Assembly (NCBI GenBank): GCA_951812925.1
Contig: OX638369.1
Span: 27,888,392-27,952,391, forward strand
Source: Calliopum simillimum
Taxonomy: Eukaryota > Arthropoda > Insecta > Diptera > Lauxaniidae
Reading direction: 5' to 3'
Length of the DNA stretch: 64,000 nt
The position numbers and the translations under genes are program-made. This document shows, one piece after another, positions 35,480 to 47,406 of this stretch (position 1 is its first letter; each line of letters opens with the position of its first letter). The notes under the pieces were generated by a model. The model worked only from the letters and a program-made list of their open reading frames with translations. It ran no database searches and was not told where the DNA came from.

Positions 35480-36260
35480 ATTTTTCGATATTTTCAAGTT
35501 ATCGTTGACTTCTACGACATTTTTAGACTGTTGAAACTTTTTTGAATTCCGCTACCATTATGCTATTTCTGCAACATGTTTTAAACTCAGCAACATTTCA
35601 ACACTTTGCAGTTTTTCAAAAGTTTTCGACTACATGTGTTCATTTATTTAACGAACGTTTCCATTTTAATATTTCCCATTTTCTGTTAAGTTTTTTCGAA
35701 CTAAGTATTCCGATTTTTTTTCTTGACGTTTTCAAAATTTTCTTTTCCTTTTTCAAAAACTTATTTTTTTCTATATTTTTTGAGATTTGCAACATTTTTG
35801 AAGTTTTGCAACATATTCTGACTATTTCAACATTTCCGAGCTACGAATCTTTTTTTGTCATTTCCATGCTTCCCGTAGCTGCCTCAACATTTTCCGATTT
35901 TAAACATTTTTTTGACTTTTTTATAGTTTGCAGCATTTTTTGACCTTGACATATTTTTTAGCTACCAACTTCAACATTTTTCGATTTTTGCATTATTTTT
36001 TGATCTTATAAACAAGCAAATTTTTTCAAGTTTTCGACCTTGACACTTTTTTTTTTTTTTTTTTTTTTTTGACTTTATAACATTTATAGATATTTGCATT
36101 ATTTTTCGAACTTATCAATAAGTTTTTTATATTCTTTTTATTTTATGACATATTTCGAGTTTCGCAACCTTTTTTGTCTTTTAAATTTTTCCTCAAATTT
36201 TTCGATTTTTGAAATTTTTTCCCTAGCTTTGCTAACCTTATCGATCTTGCCCGAAAACAG
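35480..36260 (+). repeat. Diverged TTTTTCGAC / TTTTTGACTTT array
   Basis: Irregular repetition of short blocks such as AACATTTTTCGA, GCAACATTTT and TTTTTTGACTTT. It resembles the complement of the arrays at 46.9 and 48.8 kb. A 133-codon plus-strand frame (35542-35943) is a translation of the repeat, rich in Phe, Ser and Leu. A poly-T run lies at about 36048-36070. Confidence 0.65.
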
Positions 36261-39187
36261 ATACTTTGAAATTCTGACTTTGTAGAGTTTTCAGTACGTC
36301 AAAAACCTTCAGGAGTCTCATATATGATTTTTTTTTTTCAGTCATTGTCATTTAAAGGCAAAGTTAAGCAAACTAACTCTAACTGAAAGCTATTGTTTGA
36401 AAAAAAAAAAAACAAACTGGCAATCGAAAATCTAATGCTCAGGCCTATCCTTTTAAATCAAACAATAGAATATAGAAATAATGAATCCCATTAAAGTTTC
36501 AATAATGTCAGTAAACTAGTTTTCGAGCTGTTCTGAAGCAAAAAAACAACCCACTTGCGGTTGAGTCAAAAACAAATCAAGATAAATGCGTGAGATAAGC
36601 GCCAAACAAATAATCAGTTAATAATTTCTCACATTAGTTACCCAAAGAAATAACTCTTTCCTATGCATATTCCACAAAATAATCCTACTTAAGTACTTAA
36701 TTAAATACCAACTATCAATTTGCCGGCGATTTTCGCCGCTATTGGCCTTTAAACGAGAGATTAATTTTTCTGTAATTTATCGCATCTTTCCAACAACAGC
36801 AGTAAGCACACAACACCCTTAAAGAAGCAGCAACAGAAAAGCCATACCTCCAATCAACAAACTCCCATGTCATTAACGCGCGTATTTAACTAATGACGCG
36901 TAATCTAACAAACCCTTAAAAAGGGTGGCGGTGGTGGCCCTTGCTACACTCGACATTGTGGCTCACAGTCATTAGCAGACAAATCAGTAAATTAAATAAT
37001 CTACACCGATTGAAATCTACACCCTCAACAAAAAAACACAAAAAAAAAATTTAACAAAGAAAATATCAACAATAAAACGTATTGTTTGCTTAATAATAAA
37101 TAGAAAAGGAAGAATATGAGGCAATTTTACATTTTAAATTAATATATCATATTGAGTTTAAGTATATTTTGAGTAAATATAAAATGACAGTTTTAAAGCT
37201 TTTAAAGTCATGCAACAAAAGATTTTAGTTTTAAGGAATGGTACTTCTTTAAGGAACAAAAGGAATATAAACGAACAATTTTAAATTTATTTTTTAATTT
37301 TTTCTCGTCCCAATCAAATTTTAAAACTTTAAGAAAAATCTTTAACTCGTAAAATGGTGTCCATAATAATTGTTTTTAATTTCATAACAATATCAAATTA
37401 TTAAAGTTATCAATGACATTTCACTTGAAACTATCAATCATTAAAGTAATTGGTAATTTTCTTCACAGCTATCATAGATACGAATCTCTGACACATCATT
37501 TTGTCTAGCACTACTCTCTACAGAAATATTTGTATTTCATTGTCTTTAACAAAAATTCTAAACAACAAAATATGCCACAAATATAACCGCATATTAAACA
37601 GTCGCGACGCCAAAAATTATGCAACAATCATAATTTTCTGACGCAACAATATGTGCTCAGACAAAATATCACTTACGATATAACACACAGTAACCGAAAG
37701 ATGTACGCTCTCAAATTTTCTCACACACTTAAAAGTCAAATTTCTTGCGCTCGCCAAGCACCCACGTGTCATAAAATCAAAACAAAAAACGTAAACATAA
37801 ACAATGTTGCTTCATTTGATGCTTTCTTCTCTGAAGTGCTGTGAATGGCCATGTTGCGAGAGCACAGTTTTACGATATGCCAAAAAGCATTGCCATGCCA
37901 ATAGCATAAAATGGCATAGAGCGCGCAGAGAGCGCACACAAAACATTTCTTCTATTTTTGGGGGCTGTTGCAACAACTCCACACAATCCGTTGCATGAAC
38001 ACAAGACATTTTTCACGTTCAGTAGCAAATTGAACGTCGACCTTGTAAGTACGCGTCGTGTACCCCATAATAGCGAGTGTGTGAGTGGGAGTGTTTGAAT
38101 TTTGAAAAAGAAAAAATAAGAAATTATTTTAAAAAAATACCAAAAAATATCCTTAAGGCAATTTAAATATAAATTTTTAAAGGATAAATAATAAATTGTT
38201 TAAAGTGTTTTAAAGATTTGATTTGTTTATAAAGAAATGAATAAGTAACTAAATTTAAATTAAAAAATATTAAAAAATTTTATGTGCAATAAATAGCAAA
38301 AAAAAAAAAAAATAATAAAATTGATTAATGAAATGTTTCACGTTACGCTAAATATGTTAAATATTTAACTTAGTAAGTGTCTACCAGTGTTAAAAGAAAA
38401 TTATAATTTTTTTTGTTTGAAAACTGTCGACCGTAAGGTTCCTAAGGCTCAACAAAAACGGATAACGCACAAAATGGATAAAAGGTGAATATTTCATCCA
38501 TTTTATATAAATTTTAAACTTCCACAATTTTTAAAAATAATATTTATGCCAAAAGGTATTGATTTAGTACCAGATATCTGAAGGTATACAACTAGTATTT
38601 TGTTCTTGAAGAATGCCTAATCTTAGTAAAGCCTTTTCCACATCGTTTGGATCTTTTTATAAAACAAATTAAACTTTTTTCAAATCCAAATTAAACTTTC
38701 TCCAAAAATCAACTTTTTTACAGCTTAAGGAAAAGTTTCCATCTTCAAAACAATGCTTCGACTTAATATATATTCATTTGTAGTCGAATCTCTTGAGAAA
38801 TGTTCTCTCTATATTTCATATTTGAGGTCAAAATCATAGGGAATGTAAATGAAAATTATTTTTGGTACTGATGTTTCTTAGCGCGATTTTAGGGTAAAAA
38901 CTTAAAGCAGCGACACCTTTTTTTTTGGCTACATATTTTCAAAATATATTGACAACACTTTTATGGTGCATCTGCAGATTCCTGTTCTATTTCCATTTGT
39001 TTTCAAATTTTGACTTTGTTGTATTTAGAAAATCTAATAGTGGAGATTAGAAAGGATTTAAATTCCGATAAAAAATCGAACCATACTTATTACTTTTTGA
39101 ATGATTCTTAATTTTGAACGATTTATTGTTTAATGATTTGGGTGATTTTCGGCTTTAAAAGCAATGCTTGGACTTTACATTCATTTC
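36261..39187. other. Mostly gene-free interval
   Basis: No supported coding exon. It contains poly-A runs (about 36400-36413 and 38300-38313) and a locally CpG-richer segment at 37590-38110, described separately as a possible transcription start. Confidence 0.5.
37900..38060 (+). promoter_or_regulatory. Weak candidate transcription start and first splice donor
   Basis: Within a CpG-richer patch (GAGCGCGCAGAGAGCGC near 37919) a TTCAGTAG at 38018-38025 resembles the fly initiator TCAGTY, without an exact match. A strong splice donor, CTTGTAAGTACG, follows with GTAAGT at 38045-38050, and a 7-bp hairpin (ACGTTCA/TGAACGT, 38015-38037) overlaps. No TATA box is placed correctly and no coding exon is seen, so this is a guess. 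Confidence 0.2.
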
Positions 39188-39710
39188 TTTGACATTTTTT
39201 TGGTGACGCATTTTTCGACACTTTGTAGGCGACACATTTTCCGACATTTTTTTTGAGACACTTTTTGCAACACATTTTTTGCGACACATTTTTCGATACT
39301 TATTTTATTCTACAGTTTTTTGGCGACACATTTGGGGCTACATATTTTTCGACAATTTTTTTGCGTCACTTTTTTCGACATGTTTTTGACGACACATTTT
39401 CCGAAATTTTTTTGGCGACACATTTTTCGCCACTTTTTTGGCTACAAATTTTTTGACCATTTCATGGCGACACTTTTTTAAAGACACTTTTTTCGACATT
39501 TTTTTGACGACACATTTTTCGACACTTTTTTGGTGACACTTATTTTGAAACCATATTTTTAAAAAAATTTTCGGCTACTTATTTATCGACACTTTTTTGG
39601 CGACACTTTTTTGACGACACATTTTTCGATATTTTTTTGGCGACACAGAGTCGAAACTCTTTTCTGAAGACACATTTTCGGACATTTTTTGGCGACACAT
39701 TTTTCGAAAC

Positions 39711-39892
39711 TTTTTTGGTTACATATTTTTCGACCATTTTATGGCGACACTTTTTTGAAGACATTTTTTTCGGCACATTTTTGACGACACATTTTTCGAA
39801 ACTTTTTTGGTTACATATTTTTCGACCATTTTATGGCGACACTTTTTTGAAGACATTTTTTTCGGCACATTTTATACGACACATTTTTCGAC
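39711..39892 (+). repeat. 91-bp direct duplication within the array
   Basis: GGTTACATATTTTTCGACC and the following text to CGGCACATTTT occurs twice, with TACATATTTTTCG at 39721 and 39812 (period 91). The two copies are almost identical, unlike neighbouring units. Confidence 0.85.
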
Positions 39893-40090
39893 AATTTTTT
39901 GGTGAAAATTTTTCGACAATTTTTTGGTGTGAAAATTTTTCGACAATTTTTTGGTGAAAATTTTTCGACAATTTTTTGGTGAAAATTTTTCGACAATTTT
40001 TTGGTGAAAATTTTTCGACAATTTTTTGGTGAAAATTTACCGACAATTTTTTGGTGAAAATTTTTCGACATTTTTTTTTACACTTTTTTG
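39889..40090 (+). repeat. Homogeneous 25-bp tandem run
   Basis: CGACA starts at 39889, 39914, 39941, 39966, 39991, 40016, 40041 and 40066, so spacing is 25 bp with one 27-bp unit that has an extra TG. The unit combines CGACAATTTTTTGG with TGAAAATTTTT. High identity compared with the rest of the array points to recent local amplification. Confidence 0.92.
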
Positions 40091-40370
40091 GTGACACTTT
40101 TTTTGAAAATTTTTCGACTACTCATTTATCGACACTTTTTTGAAGATTCATTTTTGAAGACACATTTTCCGACATTTTTTTGAAGACACATTTTTCAAGT
40201 CGAAAACATGGCGATACATTTTTTGACTATTTTCTGAAGACACATTTTTCGACATATTTGTAGCTACATATTTTTCTACAATTTTTTGGCGACACTTTTT
40301 TGGAGACACTTTTTTGACGACACATTTTCGACAATTTTTGGGTGACACTTTTTGCACACATTTTTGCTTT

Positions 40371-40894
40371 GTATCTCACAAACTGTACAAAGTTATTTTG
40401 ATGAAATTTGGTAGGTAGGTGCCAAACGTGGATACCATAATTGAAAGTGGACTTTGTCAGACAAGTAAATGCATTTCTTTTTCAAACATTAGTTTCACTT
40501 CCTCCACGTGTACTAAGTTCCACGCCCTTAAGTTTTTTAAGTTAAGTTATTTTAGTTCATATTTTTGAGTTAAGGATGATTTTTCCTGAGGTAAAATGGC
40601 CAGTAAAATTGATTTTCAGAGGGCGAGGGAACTCTTCAATTTTTTTCGATTATTAGACGGATAATTTAGGTGCTACTGGAAATGTTTGATCGAATTTTTC
40701 AAATGTAGGCGTTCCATCGTTCATAAAACTGGTCTTAAACTTTTAGAATTTGTCTATAATTGCATTTTCTTGAAAACTGTAGGAAAAAATTCTTAAACTA
40801 CGATTTCTGTGAATATCAACAAAATAAAGAGTTTAAGGTGTCGAATTTTGTTAAAACTTAGTAGCATTTTTATTATTATTAAAATTTCTCAAAC
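40371..40894. other. Gene-free interval
   Basis: Unique-looking sequence between the array and the mariner element; no supported feature. Confidence 0.5.
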
Positions 40895-40896
40895 TA

Positions 40897-41638
40897 TTGG
40901 GTGTACAACTTTGCTTCCGCCGTTTTTTTCCAAAATTAAAAGGTTTATTGCGAAAAAGTGCTTACAGATGTATTATTCAAAGTATTGTCCGTCGCTAGCG
41001 ACAACTTTCTCCCATCTTTCCGGCAATTTTCGGATCCCGGCTCGAAAAAAGGAGTCCTCTTTTGACGCTATCCATGAAGCAATCCATTTTTCCAATTCTT
41101 CGAAGGATTGAAAATGTTGATCTGCCAGGCCGTGTGCCATCGAACGGAATAGGTGGAAGTCAGAAGGGGCGACATCTGGGGAATACGGCGGGTGGGGCAA
41201 GACTTCCCATTTCAGCGTTTCCAGGTACTTTTTGACCACTTTTGCGACGTGAGGCCGAGCATTGTCGTGTTGGAGGATGACTTTGTCATGTCGCTCTTGA
41301 TATTGTGGCCGCTTTTCTTTTAGCGCGCGACTAAGGCGCATCAGTTGCGTTCAGTAGCGTAAGTTTCTCAGAGCATTCGATGCGCTTCAGCTGCATTTTT
41401 TTTCGAATTGTAACAGAAAAGTAAAACTTCCCGCAAATGGCGAGAATTGGGCACATAAACGGACATTTTCGAGCGTGAATAATACAAAAACAAGAACAAC
41501 TGTCACTGAAACGGCGATGACAATTCGTTAGGCACTGTCCACACTCACTTTAAAGGCATTATCATCTATGTATTTCAACCAGCCTCAGCCGGTACAGCCA
41601 CCTATCGGAAAACGGCGGAAGCAAAGTTGTACAACCAA
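40897..41638 (-). mobile_element. Internally deleted mariner element (742 bp)
   Basis: TA at 40895-40896 and 41639-41640 flanks the element. Its 30-bp terminal repeats (40897-40926 and the complement of 41609-41638) differ at one position; core GTACAACTTTGCTTCCGCCG. A complete mariner is about 1.3 kb, so some 550 bp are missing from the middle. Both transposase ends are present in the minus orientation. Near-identical ends mean a related transposase could still have moved it until recently. Confidence 0.93.
40973..41466 (-). pseudogene. mariner transposase, internal deletion
   Basis: The natural start ATG is at 41466 and the product begins MSVYVPNSRHLREVLLF, followed by NAAEAHRML, the mariner amino-terminal helix-turn-helix region. 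It stops after 33 codons. A shifted frame then gives TQLMRLSRALKEKRPQY and runs to the normal end near 40973, including HDNARPH (second catalytic Asp) and YSPDVAPSDFHLF (third catalytic Asp). The two are 34 residues apart, as in the DD34D mariner pattern. The first catalytic Asp and the middle third are lost. About 155 of the usual 345 residues remain. Closest in appearance to Mos1-annotated insect mariners; the subfamily is not assigned. Confidence 0.92.
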
Positions 41639-41640
41639 TA

Positions 41641-43018
41641 ACTTTAAAAAAAACCAGTATTCATTGCACTTTTCCCTTAATTTATGTTTTTACCAGTAAT
41701 GTATTTAGGTTTACAGTTTTAGTTATTTAAAGTTTTAGCCATTTGTATTTAAATATTATCCTTACTATCGTCCTTTACATTCTCATTGTTTGAGCTAATT
41801 AATTTCGTCATGTTATCCTTGCTATTATATCTCATGATATCATGAGAGACAACACACACAACATGTACAGCCATTTGTAGCGTTAAATTTTTATTATCCT
41901 TATAAAAATTCATCCCTGAATTTAATCCTGCTTTATTGTAAGCAATGCATGCAGGATTTATATTCCTTTTTATTACGTACGTTGCATTTATCGTTTTAAT
42001 ACCCTATGCAACCTCTTAAAGTGGGTGCAGCCCCTTGACAGCTGTACTCGTTTATCTGAAATATATAGCACTTTTTATCCTGTATATCCTTTTTTGTGTT
42101 GTGTGTATGTCTGTCTCACTGTGTTAGTAATGTGTTTGATTCTATTTGGTTCTTTGGTTTTTTTTTTTTTTTTTTTTTGCAAATTCGATTTGTTTTAATT
42201 AAAATTGCATAATTGACACAGAGTATTGGGGCATTGTTGTTGCTGTTAGTAGGTGTTACCGCCAAGTGTTGCTACTTGTTGTGTAGATGGGTGTGTTATA
42301 TGGTACATAACATGTAAATTGCTTTAATTAAAAGTACATGTCAGTGATAAGGATGATGTTGCTGCTTTATGCCGGCAATGCATTGAAGTTTACTAACAGT
42401 ATATGGTATGTGTGCATACACGCTTATGGAAAGTGTTTTAATTTATTTATGAAGTACTTTGCAGTCGTAGTATGATGCAAAAATATGGCAAGATAAAATA
42501 AAATGTAATAAATATCTTGACATTGAACTATTATTTCAACACATTACCTAAAACACATAAAAATTTTAAATAAATCGCTCCTCAACATTCCATGAGCTCA
42601 TAATACGCTTCACAACTGGGTGTAATTAAAAATTATTAGTTTTCATTTCGCACCGCAAAACTTTTTTTAATGATTGCTGCCTTATGGTCAAGATGTTCGT
42701 TCGTCTGTACAACGAATTATTTTTAATGTTAATATTTTTTCGCCATTGCCACCATATGTTGCGCCATATTGAATACCAAAATTTGATTACAACAGTTGTA
42801 TATTCTTGCAAGCATTTGTTCTCAGTTGTGGAGTGTTGAGAAAAGCGACCAACGAAATAAATGAAAAATCAAAAAATACTTAAAGGCTTCTTAAACTACG
42901 CAAAAACAAAGCATCTGATAACCTTAGCGGAAAAAAGATAAGTAACAAACAATCATAAGAAAACCGGATACAAATATCTGGCCTTTTAATAACAACAAAA
43001 AAGAATATACAATGTTAA
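41641..43018. other. Gene-free interval
   Basis: No supported gene. It contains a perfect 18-bp palindrome TCTCATGATATCATGAGA (41830-41847) and a poly-T run at about 42159-42178. Confidence 0.5.
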
Positions 43019-43263
43019 CACCTGAAATTCAAAAAGACGTAAAACATTTTGAATTTTTTCAAAGGCGTTCAAATAACGTTTTAAAATTCCAAATATTTAA
43101 GATTTTAAAACCAGTTTTGGCTAGAATTGCTTAATACCGATTTTTTCTAAGGCAATTTATGCCAAAGCTGTCTTTAAAATCTAAATTTTTTAGGTTTTAA
43201 AACGTTTTTTGCAACGCCGTTTAAAAATTCAAAATGATGTCACAATTTTATGGATTTCAGGTG
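43019..43263. repeat. 245-bp foldback element
   Basis: The sequence from 43019 (CACCTGAAAT) is the imperfect inverse of that ending at 43263 (ATTTCAGGTG). Arms are about 110 bp with landmarks GGCGTT, AACGTTTTAAAA, GATTTTAAA and TTTGGC in matching order, and the central loop is very small. It has no coding capacity and no clear target duplication. Confidence 0.75.
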
Positions 43264-43745
43264 ACGATATGTACTCTCTCTTGACAAAATTAGAAGAGAA
43301 CAATATTTGATGTTTTAACCACATATGTTCTGTGTTCGGCTCCATAAATGAGATAGCTGGAATGGCGTTACCTAAACATATGAATTCCGCCGGACTAGTC
43401 GGCCTATGTGGGTTATTTGTTCTACGCAATTACCTTCATCCGAAACTAACCTTACCAAATTTGGACTTTAACTTTTACTAGTTTTTGAGGACAGAAAATC
43501 TGCAACCATTTTTGAGAAATCACTAGGTTAAAGACCACTTTAATACTTTTTTTGTAGATATCTCGCTAGAGATTAATGCTGCAGAAAAATTTTGTTAGAC
43601 TATTTTGTACTGACAGTTTGAACTACCAATTTATTAGTAATGTCAGTCAGTTTTACGATTTAGCTCTGGTTTTTGCAACAATTTTAACAAGTATTTTTTG
43701 GGTTTTTAACCAATTATTCAATAGTTTGATCAAAAATAGTTATAG

Positions 43746-43804
43746 AATTTCAAGTAAATACAGTAATATTTACTAGAAATAAAGTACTGTATTTACTTGA
43801 AATT
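43746..43804. repeat. Perfect 20-bp hairpin
   Basis: 43746-43765 (AATTTCAAGTAAATACAGTA) is the exact complement of 43785-43804, with a 19-base loop. A third, direct copy of AATTTCAAGTAAATA lies near 43847. Probably a small foldback residue. Confidence 0.88.
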
Positions 43805-44371
43805 TTAGTAAAATTTACTACAAATAAAGTATTACGAACTAAAGAATTTCAAGTAAATATAGTAAAAACTATAAAATAAAATAGACTTTACCTAAGTAAC
43901 TGTTTTAGTGAATTCAGCATTTTTGAATAACCTTACAGCATAGTTTTTTAAAAAAAATTAAAGTAATATTTACCTTAATGTTCAGTTCAAGCAAAAAACC
44001 AAACAAAAAAACTAGCTGACCTGACTTGAATGCCCTAGTATTCGAACCAGAGTTTGTCTGTGTGATAGATTGAAAAATATTCCCTGTAGGGCCGATAGAG
44101 TCAATTGTCTCAATAGTCCAATCTTTTTCTAGTTTTTTATAAGTAGTCCATAATGAACTACACCCAAAACTACAATAAATTCACTTAAATTATCAATTGT
44201 ATTAAAAAAAAAGTGTAAATCTAATGCAAAGTCGGGCATTTGTATCAAAAATGGTCCAAATGAAATGCATAATCCGTCATTAGTGCCAAAACTGGTCCAA
44301 TTGTATATGGATTATACTTTTAACATTACTGACTACGTACTGTTTGGCAGTTCGTCGATTGTGAATAAAAG

Positions 44372-44443
44372 CAAACGATAGTGTATCGGTCTAGTGACTT
44401 GCGCTGCGTGGAGAGACCCGGGTTCAAATCCTCCGTCCGGTGA
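44372..44443 (+). repeat. tRNA-like Pol III promoter fragment (SINE-like)
   Basis: TAGTGTATCGG (44379-44389) fits the A-box pattern and GGTTCAAATCC (44421-44431) fits the B box. They are 42 bp apart, the spacing of a tRNA. The intervening GTCTAGTG…GAGAGACCCGG also looks tRNA-derived. The acceptor and T-stem do not pair properly, so a working tRNA is unlikely. A tRNA-derived SINE head is the better reading; no A-rich tail or target duplication was identified. Confidence 0.45.
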
Positions 44444-46904
44444 TTTTCAACTCCAATTTTTAAATTTCTATAAATTTGTATGAAATTTGTCTGAAGAGTC
44501 TTCGGAACAGAAAATGGAATAGTCCGTGGTCCTGTAGGGTTATTTTTAATTACAATTACAAACTTGTTAGATGTCTACACCATTGACATACATGATGAAG
44601 AGGTATTAAATTTATATTACGCAAATGTCTGTCCAAAATATTTGTACTAGAATTATAAAGTAAAAATTGTTTTAAATTTTTCTGGCTGAAAGCATAATTT
44701 ACTAGATGTATAGGAAAATATAGACCATTTAGAGTAAATAATAATTTATTATTTCACCTTATATTAATTGTAAATATGACTTTACGAAACCGTCAACGTT
44801 CATCTACAAAAGTTTATTTATGTTTGAAATTTAGTGTTGATTACTTTAATTTGAATAAATAAGCAAAAAATTTCTAAATGGCTATAACTTTTGCTAATAT
44901 TATGACATTTTTTACCACTTTAGTGAAAAAATCTTATTGCTTTAAAAAAAATTTCATATTTTATGTATGGGACGTTCTATACAAAATGGGTCAAATATTC
45001 ATAAAACTAAAATATTAACTTAAATATATCGAAAACCAGAAGTAAACCGTAAAAACTCTTATGATCTCTGAACTCAACTTACTTTCCCTCTACTATTTTC
45101 AAGAGGAAACATAGGGCCTCATGCTAAACTTGTGAAATCATTACACATTTTGCGATCTTAGGACAACAGGGTTCTATCTGCAAACACGCCATTCGATTTT
45201 GCAAAAGATTTCAGTTAAGTAGAACACAGTTGTCTAAAGGTGCAATTTATTATTTGCATTGTCAGTGCGATCAACAGACTTCCTTGTTGAGAGAAGTTAT
45301 AGATTTTTCCTTTCTCTGGTTTTGGAATACCAAAATAGCTATAGTATACAATTAAATGTATTAAATCCTTTCAACTATATATTTCACTTTTTCAAATGAA
45401 ACACACATTATTTCTCTTCCCTAAAGCGAAATATTCCAACTAATTATAATTCAATTCAAAAAAGAGAAAAAAATAAATATTTCTATTAGTTGCACTACAA
45501 AAATAACATAAAAAGTATTTAAGTACTTAAGATGATTATGTTTATTTGGATAGAAAATAATTTGCACATTTATTATGTTTGGTTTCACACACACGCACAC
45601 AAATACAATAGTAAAAGTGAGTGTGTGTGCGTACTTTAAGCGCCCATTATGTGCACAAATAAAAATATTTAGTTGAATCAACTACATGACGAACAAACAC
45701 TCGCATTCAACACATAATCCGATTAACACGCATTATTATTACTACTACTTTTTTATTTTTATTATTTTTCCTAGTATTTTTACTACTACTACTACTACTA
45801 TGTATGTAGCTACAACTACATATTTTTATCGTTGCCACATTGTTGTCGTCATTATACTTATTGTTATTATTTTTATTAACGCAATAGTTACGTGATACAA
45901 ACTCCCTAATGTGCCCACTTTTTGTTTTCCAGGATTTTTTTGTTTATATTTTTGTTTTCGTATTTTGTTTTTGTTATCCTTAACTGCTTTTGTTTGTCAA
46001 TACGCATAACTTGGCAATAATAATGTAAGGCGTTACTAAGCAATTAGTCAATTTAGCACATAGAAATAAACACACTTGCGAGTGTAGATGTATACCCAGC
46101 AAACATTTGGTACCACATTTGAATTTTGAAATTTTTGCTTTGGATTGACAACTCTTTAAACAGGTTTCTGATCTCCTTTACTAAGTTTATACAAGTAGAA
46201 GAAATCACTGTAGTCTATCCCATCAAAAAAATCTTCAAATTGCTTACTGGGCTATTGTAAACGTTAAATCTACTTATGCTATTTTTGCCTTTTGATGTCA
46301 CAATTTAAAAATTTTTTTTAGTTTTTTTTGCACCAACTCAAATTACAATTGAATTTCCGCTTTTCACACATTGAGCAACACCATTTACGTAATGTGCAAC
46401 AATTAAAGGATGCAATTCAAATTGCAATCATGGCAATATTTACGAGCCCACATGCGTGTACCAGCAGCAGCAATTTTGTTGCATGCATTTAGGCGCTCCC
46501 TCTGCTTTGTGTTTGTATTTGTGAAACAGTAAAAAGCACTTAAAAATTACAGCAACAAAAGGTACAACAATAAAAAAAATTACACTTTTTTTTCTGAATT
46601 ATTAATAACGCAATTTTATTTTAATTTTCACAAGCATTCACTCAAGTATTGGTGGTGTTTTTGGAAATGGGTGGCGATGAGGAACATGCGTTTGTTTCGA
46701 TAGCTACTCTAGCACCATTGTTTGTTTCGGTGCTGCAACGAACGGAAATTCACTTTTCCCTTTCAGTTGTAATTTAACATTTTAATTAGTGTAAAAGCAG
46801 TGTCATATGCACCAATTGTGTGAGGAATTAATTAATCATATATGCTCAGGGTTTATTTAAATTTTATTTAATTTTTAATGTTTCCCTTTAAATAAATTTT
46901 TGTT

Positions 46905-47218
46905 GAAAGTCAAAAATTGTTAAAAATCTCGAAAAAGTTTAAAAAAGTCGTAAAATGTTGAAAAGAGTGAGATTTGTTGATAAAGTCTGAAATATTTGAA
47001 AAGTCCAAAATTGATGAAAAGGACGAAGATTGTTCAGAAAGTCGAGAAATGTGGAGAAAAATTCAAATTTGTTGGAAAAGTCTATGTTGTTGAAAATTGT
47101 TGATTAAGTTGAAGTGTTAGAGAAGTCGAAAATCGTGGCGAAAGTTGAAAATTGCTGAAAAAATTATTAAAAAAATCAAGTTGTTAAAAAAGTCAAAAAT
47201 TGTTGAAAACCTCGAAAT
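46905..47218 (+). repeat. GTCGAAAATTGTTGAAAAAG array, locus 1
   Basis: Short irregular repeats of GTCGAAAATTGTTGAAAA type with variants GTCAAAAATTG and AGTCGAGAAATG, the same family as 48784-49525. A-tracts recur about every 10-11 bp. Non-coding. Confidence 0.8.
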
Positions 47219-47230
47219 TTTTTTTTTCTG

Positions 47231-47270
47231 TAATTAAATGGGCTTTATTTAGGCCAGTTTTATTTAATTA
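47231..47270. repeat. Short hairpin with conserved loop
   Basis: TAATTAAAT (47231-47239) pairs perfectly with ATTTAATTA (47262-47270) around GGGCTTTATTTAGGCCAG. A similar hairpin with loop GGGCTTTAGGTCAG is at 25037-25080. The shared loop in different stems suggests a dispersed element end. Confidence 0.6.
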
Positions 47271-47406
47271 ATTTGTATTTGTATTTGCATTTATTGAGGA
47301 AATGGATGAAATAGTACAAAAAGATTAGGATTGCTAATGTACTAATGACATGATTGTTATAAAATGAACTTTTAATTTAATATTTTAATTTAATAATAAG
47401 TAAAAG

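Larger units (their letters stand above)
39188..40370 (+). repeat. GACAC/poly-T satellite-like array, locus 2
   Basis: Same family and orientation as 14232-15535: blocks of GGCGACACATTTTT and CGACACTTTTTT with a period near 25 bp. It contains two higher-order structures, a 91-bp direct duplication around 39711-39890 and a regular 25-bp run at 39889-40090. Apparent open frames on both strands (up to 106 codons) reflect the repeat only. Confidence 0.88.
43264..46904. other. Gene-free interval
   Basis: No protein gene supported. It includes a 20-bp hairpin near 43.75 kb and a tRNA-like fragment at 44.4 kb (separate entries), a CTA run at about 45781-45799 and ATT-rich simple sequence nearby. 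Confidence 0.5.

Noticed and set aside
35542..35943. 133-codon plus-strand open frame
   Set aside because: It lies in the TTTTTCGAC-type array; the composition is that of poly-T-rich repeats.
39889..40090. Regular 25-bp repeats considered as a CRISPR array
   Set aside because: Units are contiguous with no unique spacers, and the window is clearly eukaryotic.
39637..40357. Overlapping open frames on both strands at 39.6-40.4 kb, and similar ones at 14.8-15.2 kb
   Set aside because: The GACAC/poly-T repeat lacks stop codons in several frames; both strands are open at once, which argues against a gene.
41830..41847. 18-bp palindrome TCTCATGATATCATGAGA as an element end
   Set aside because: Perfect palindrome, but no partner copy or target duplication nearby; noted only.
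44372..44443. Functional tRNA gene
   Set aside because: A and B boxes fit, but the T-stem and acceptor stem do not pair; kept only as a tRNA-like fragment.
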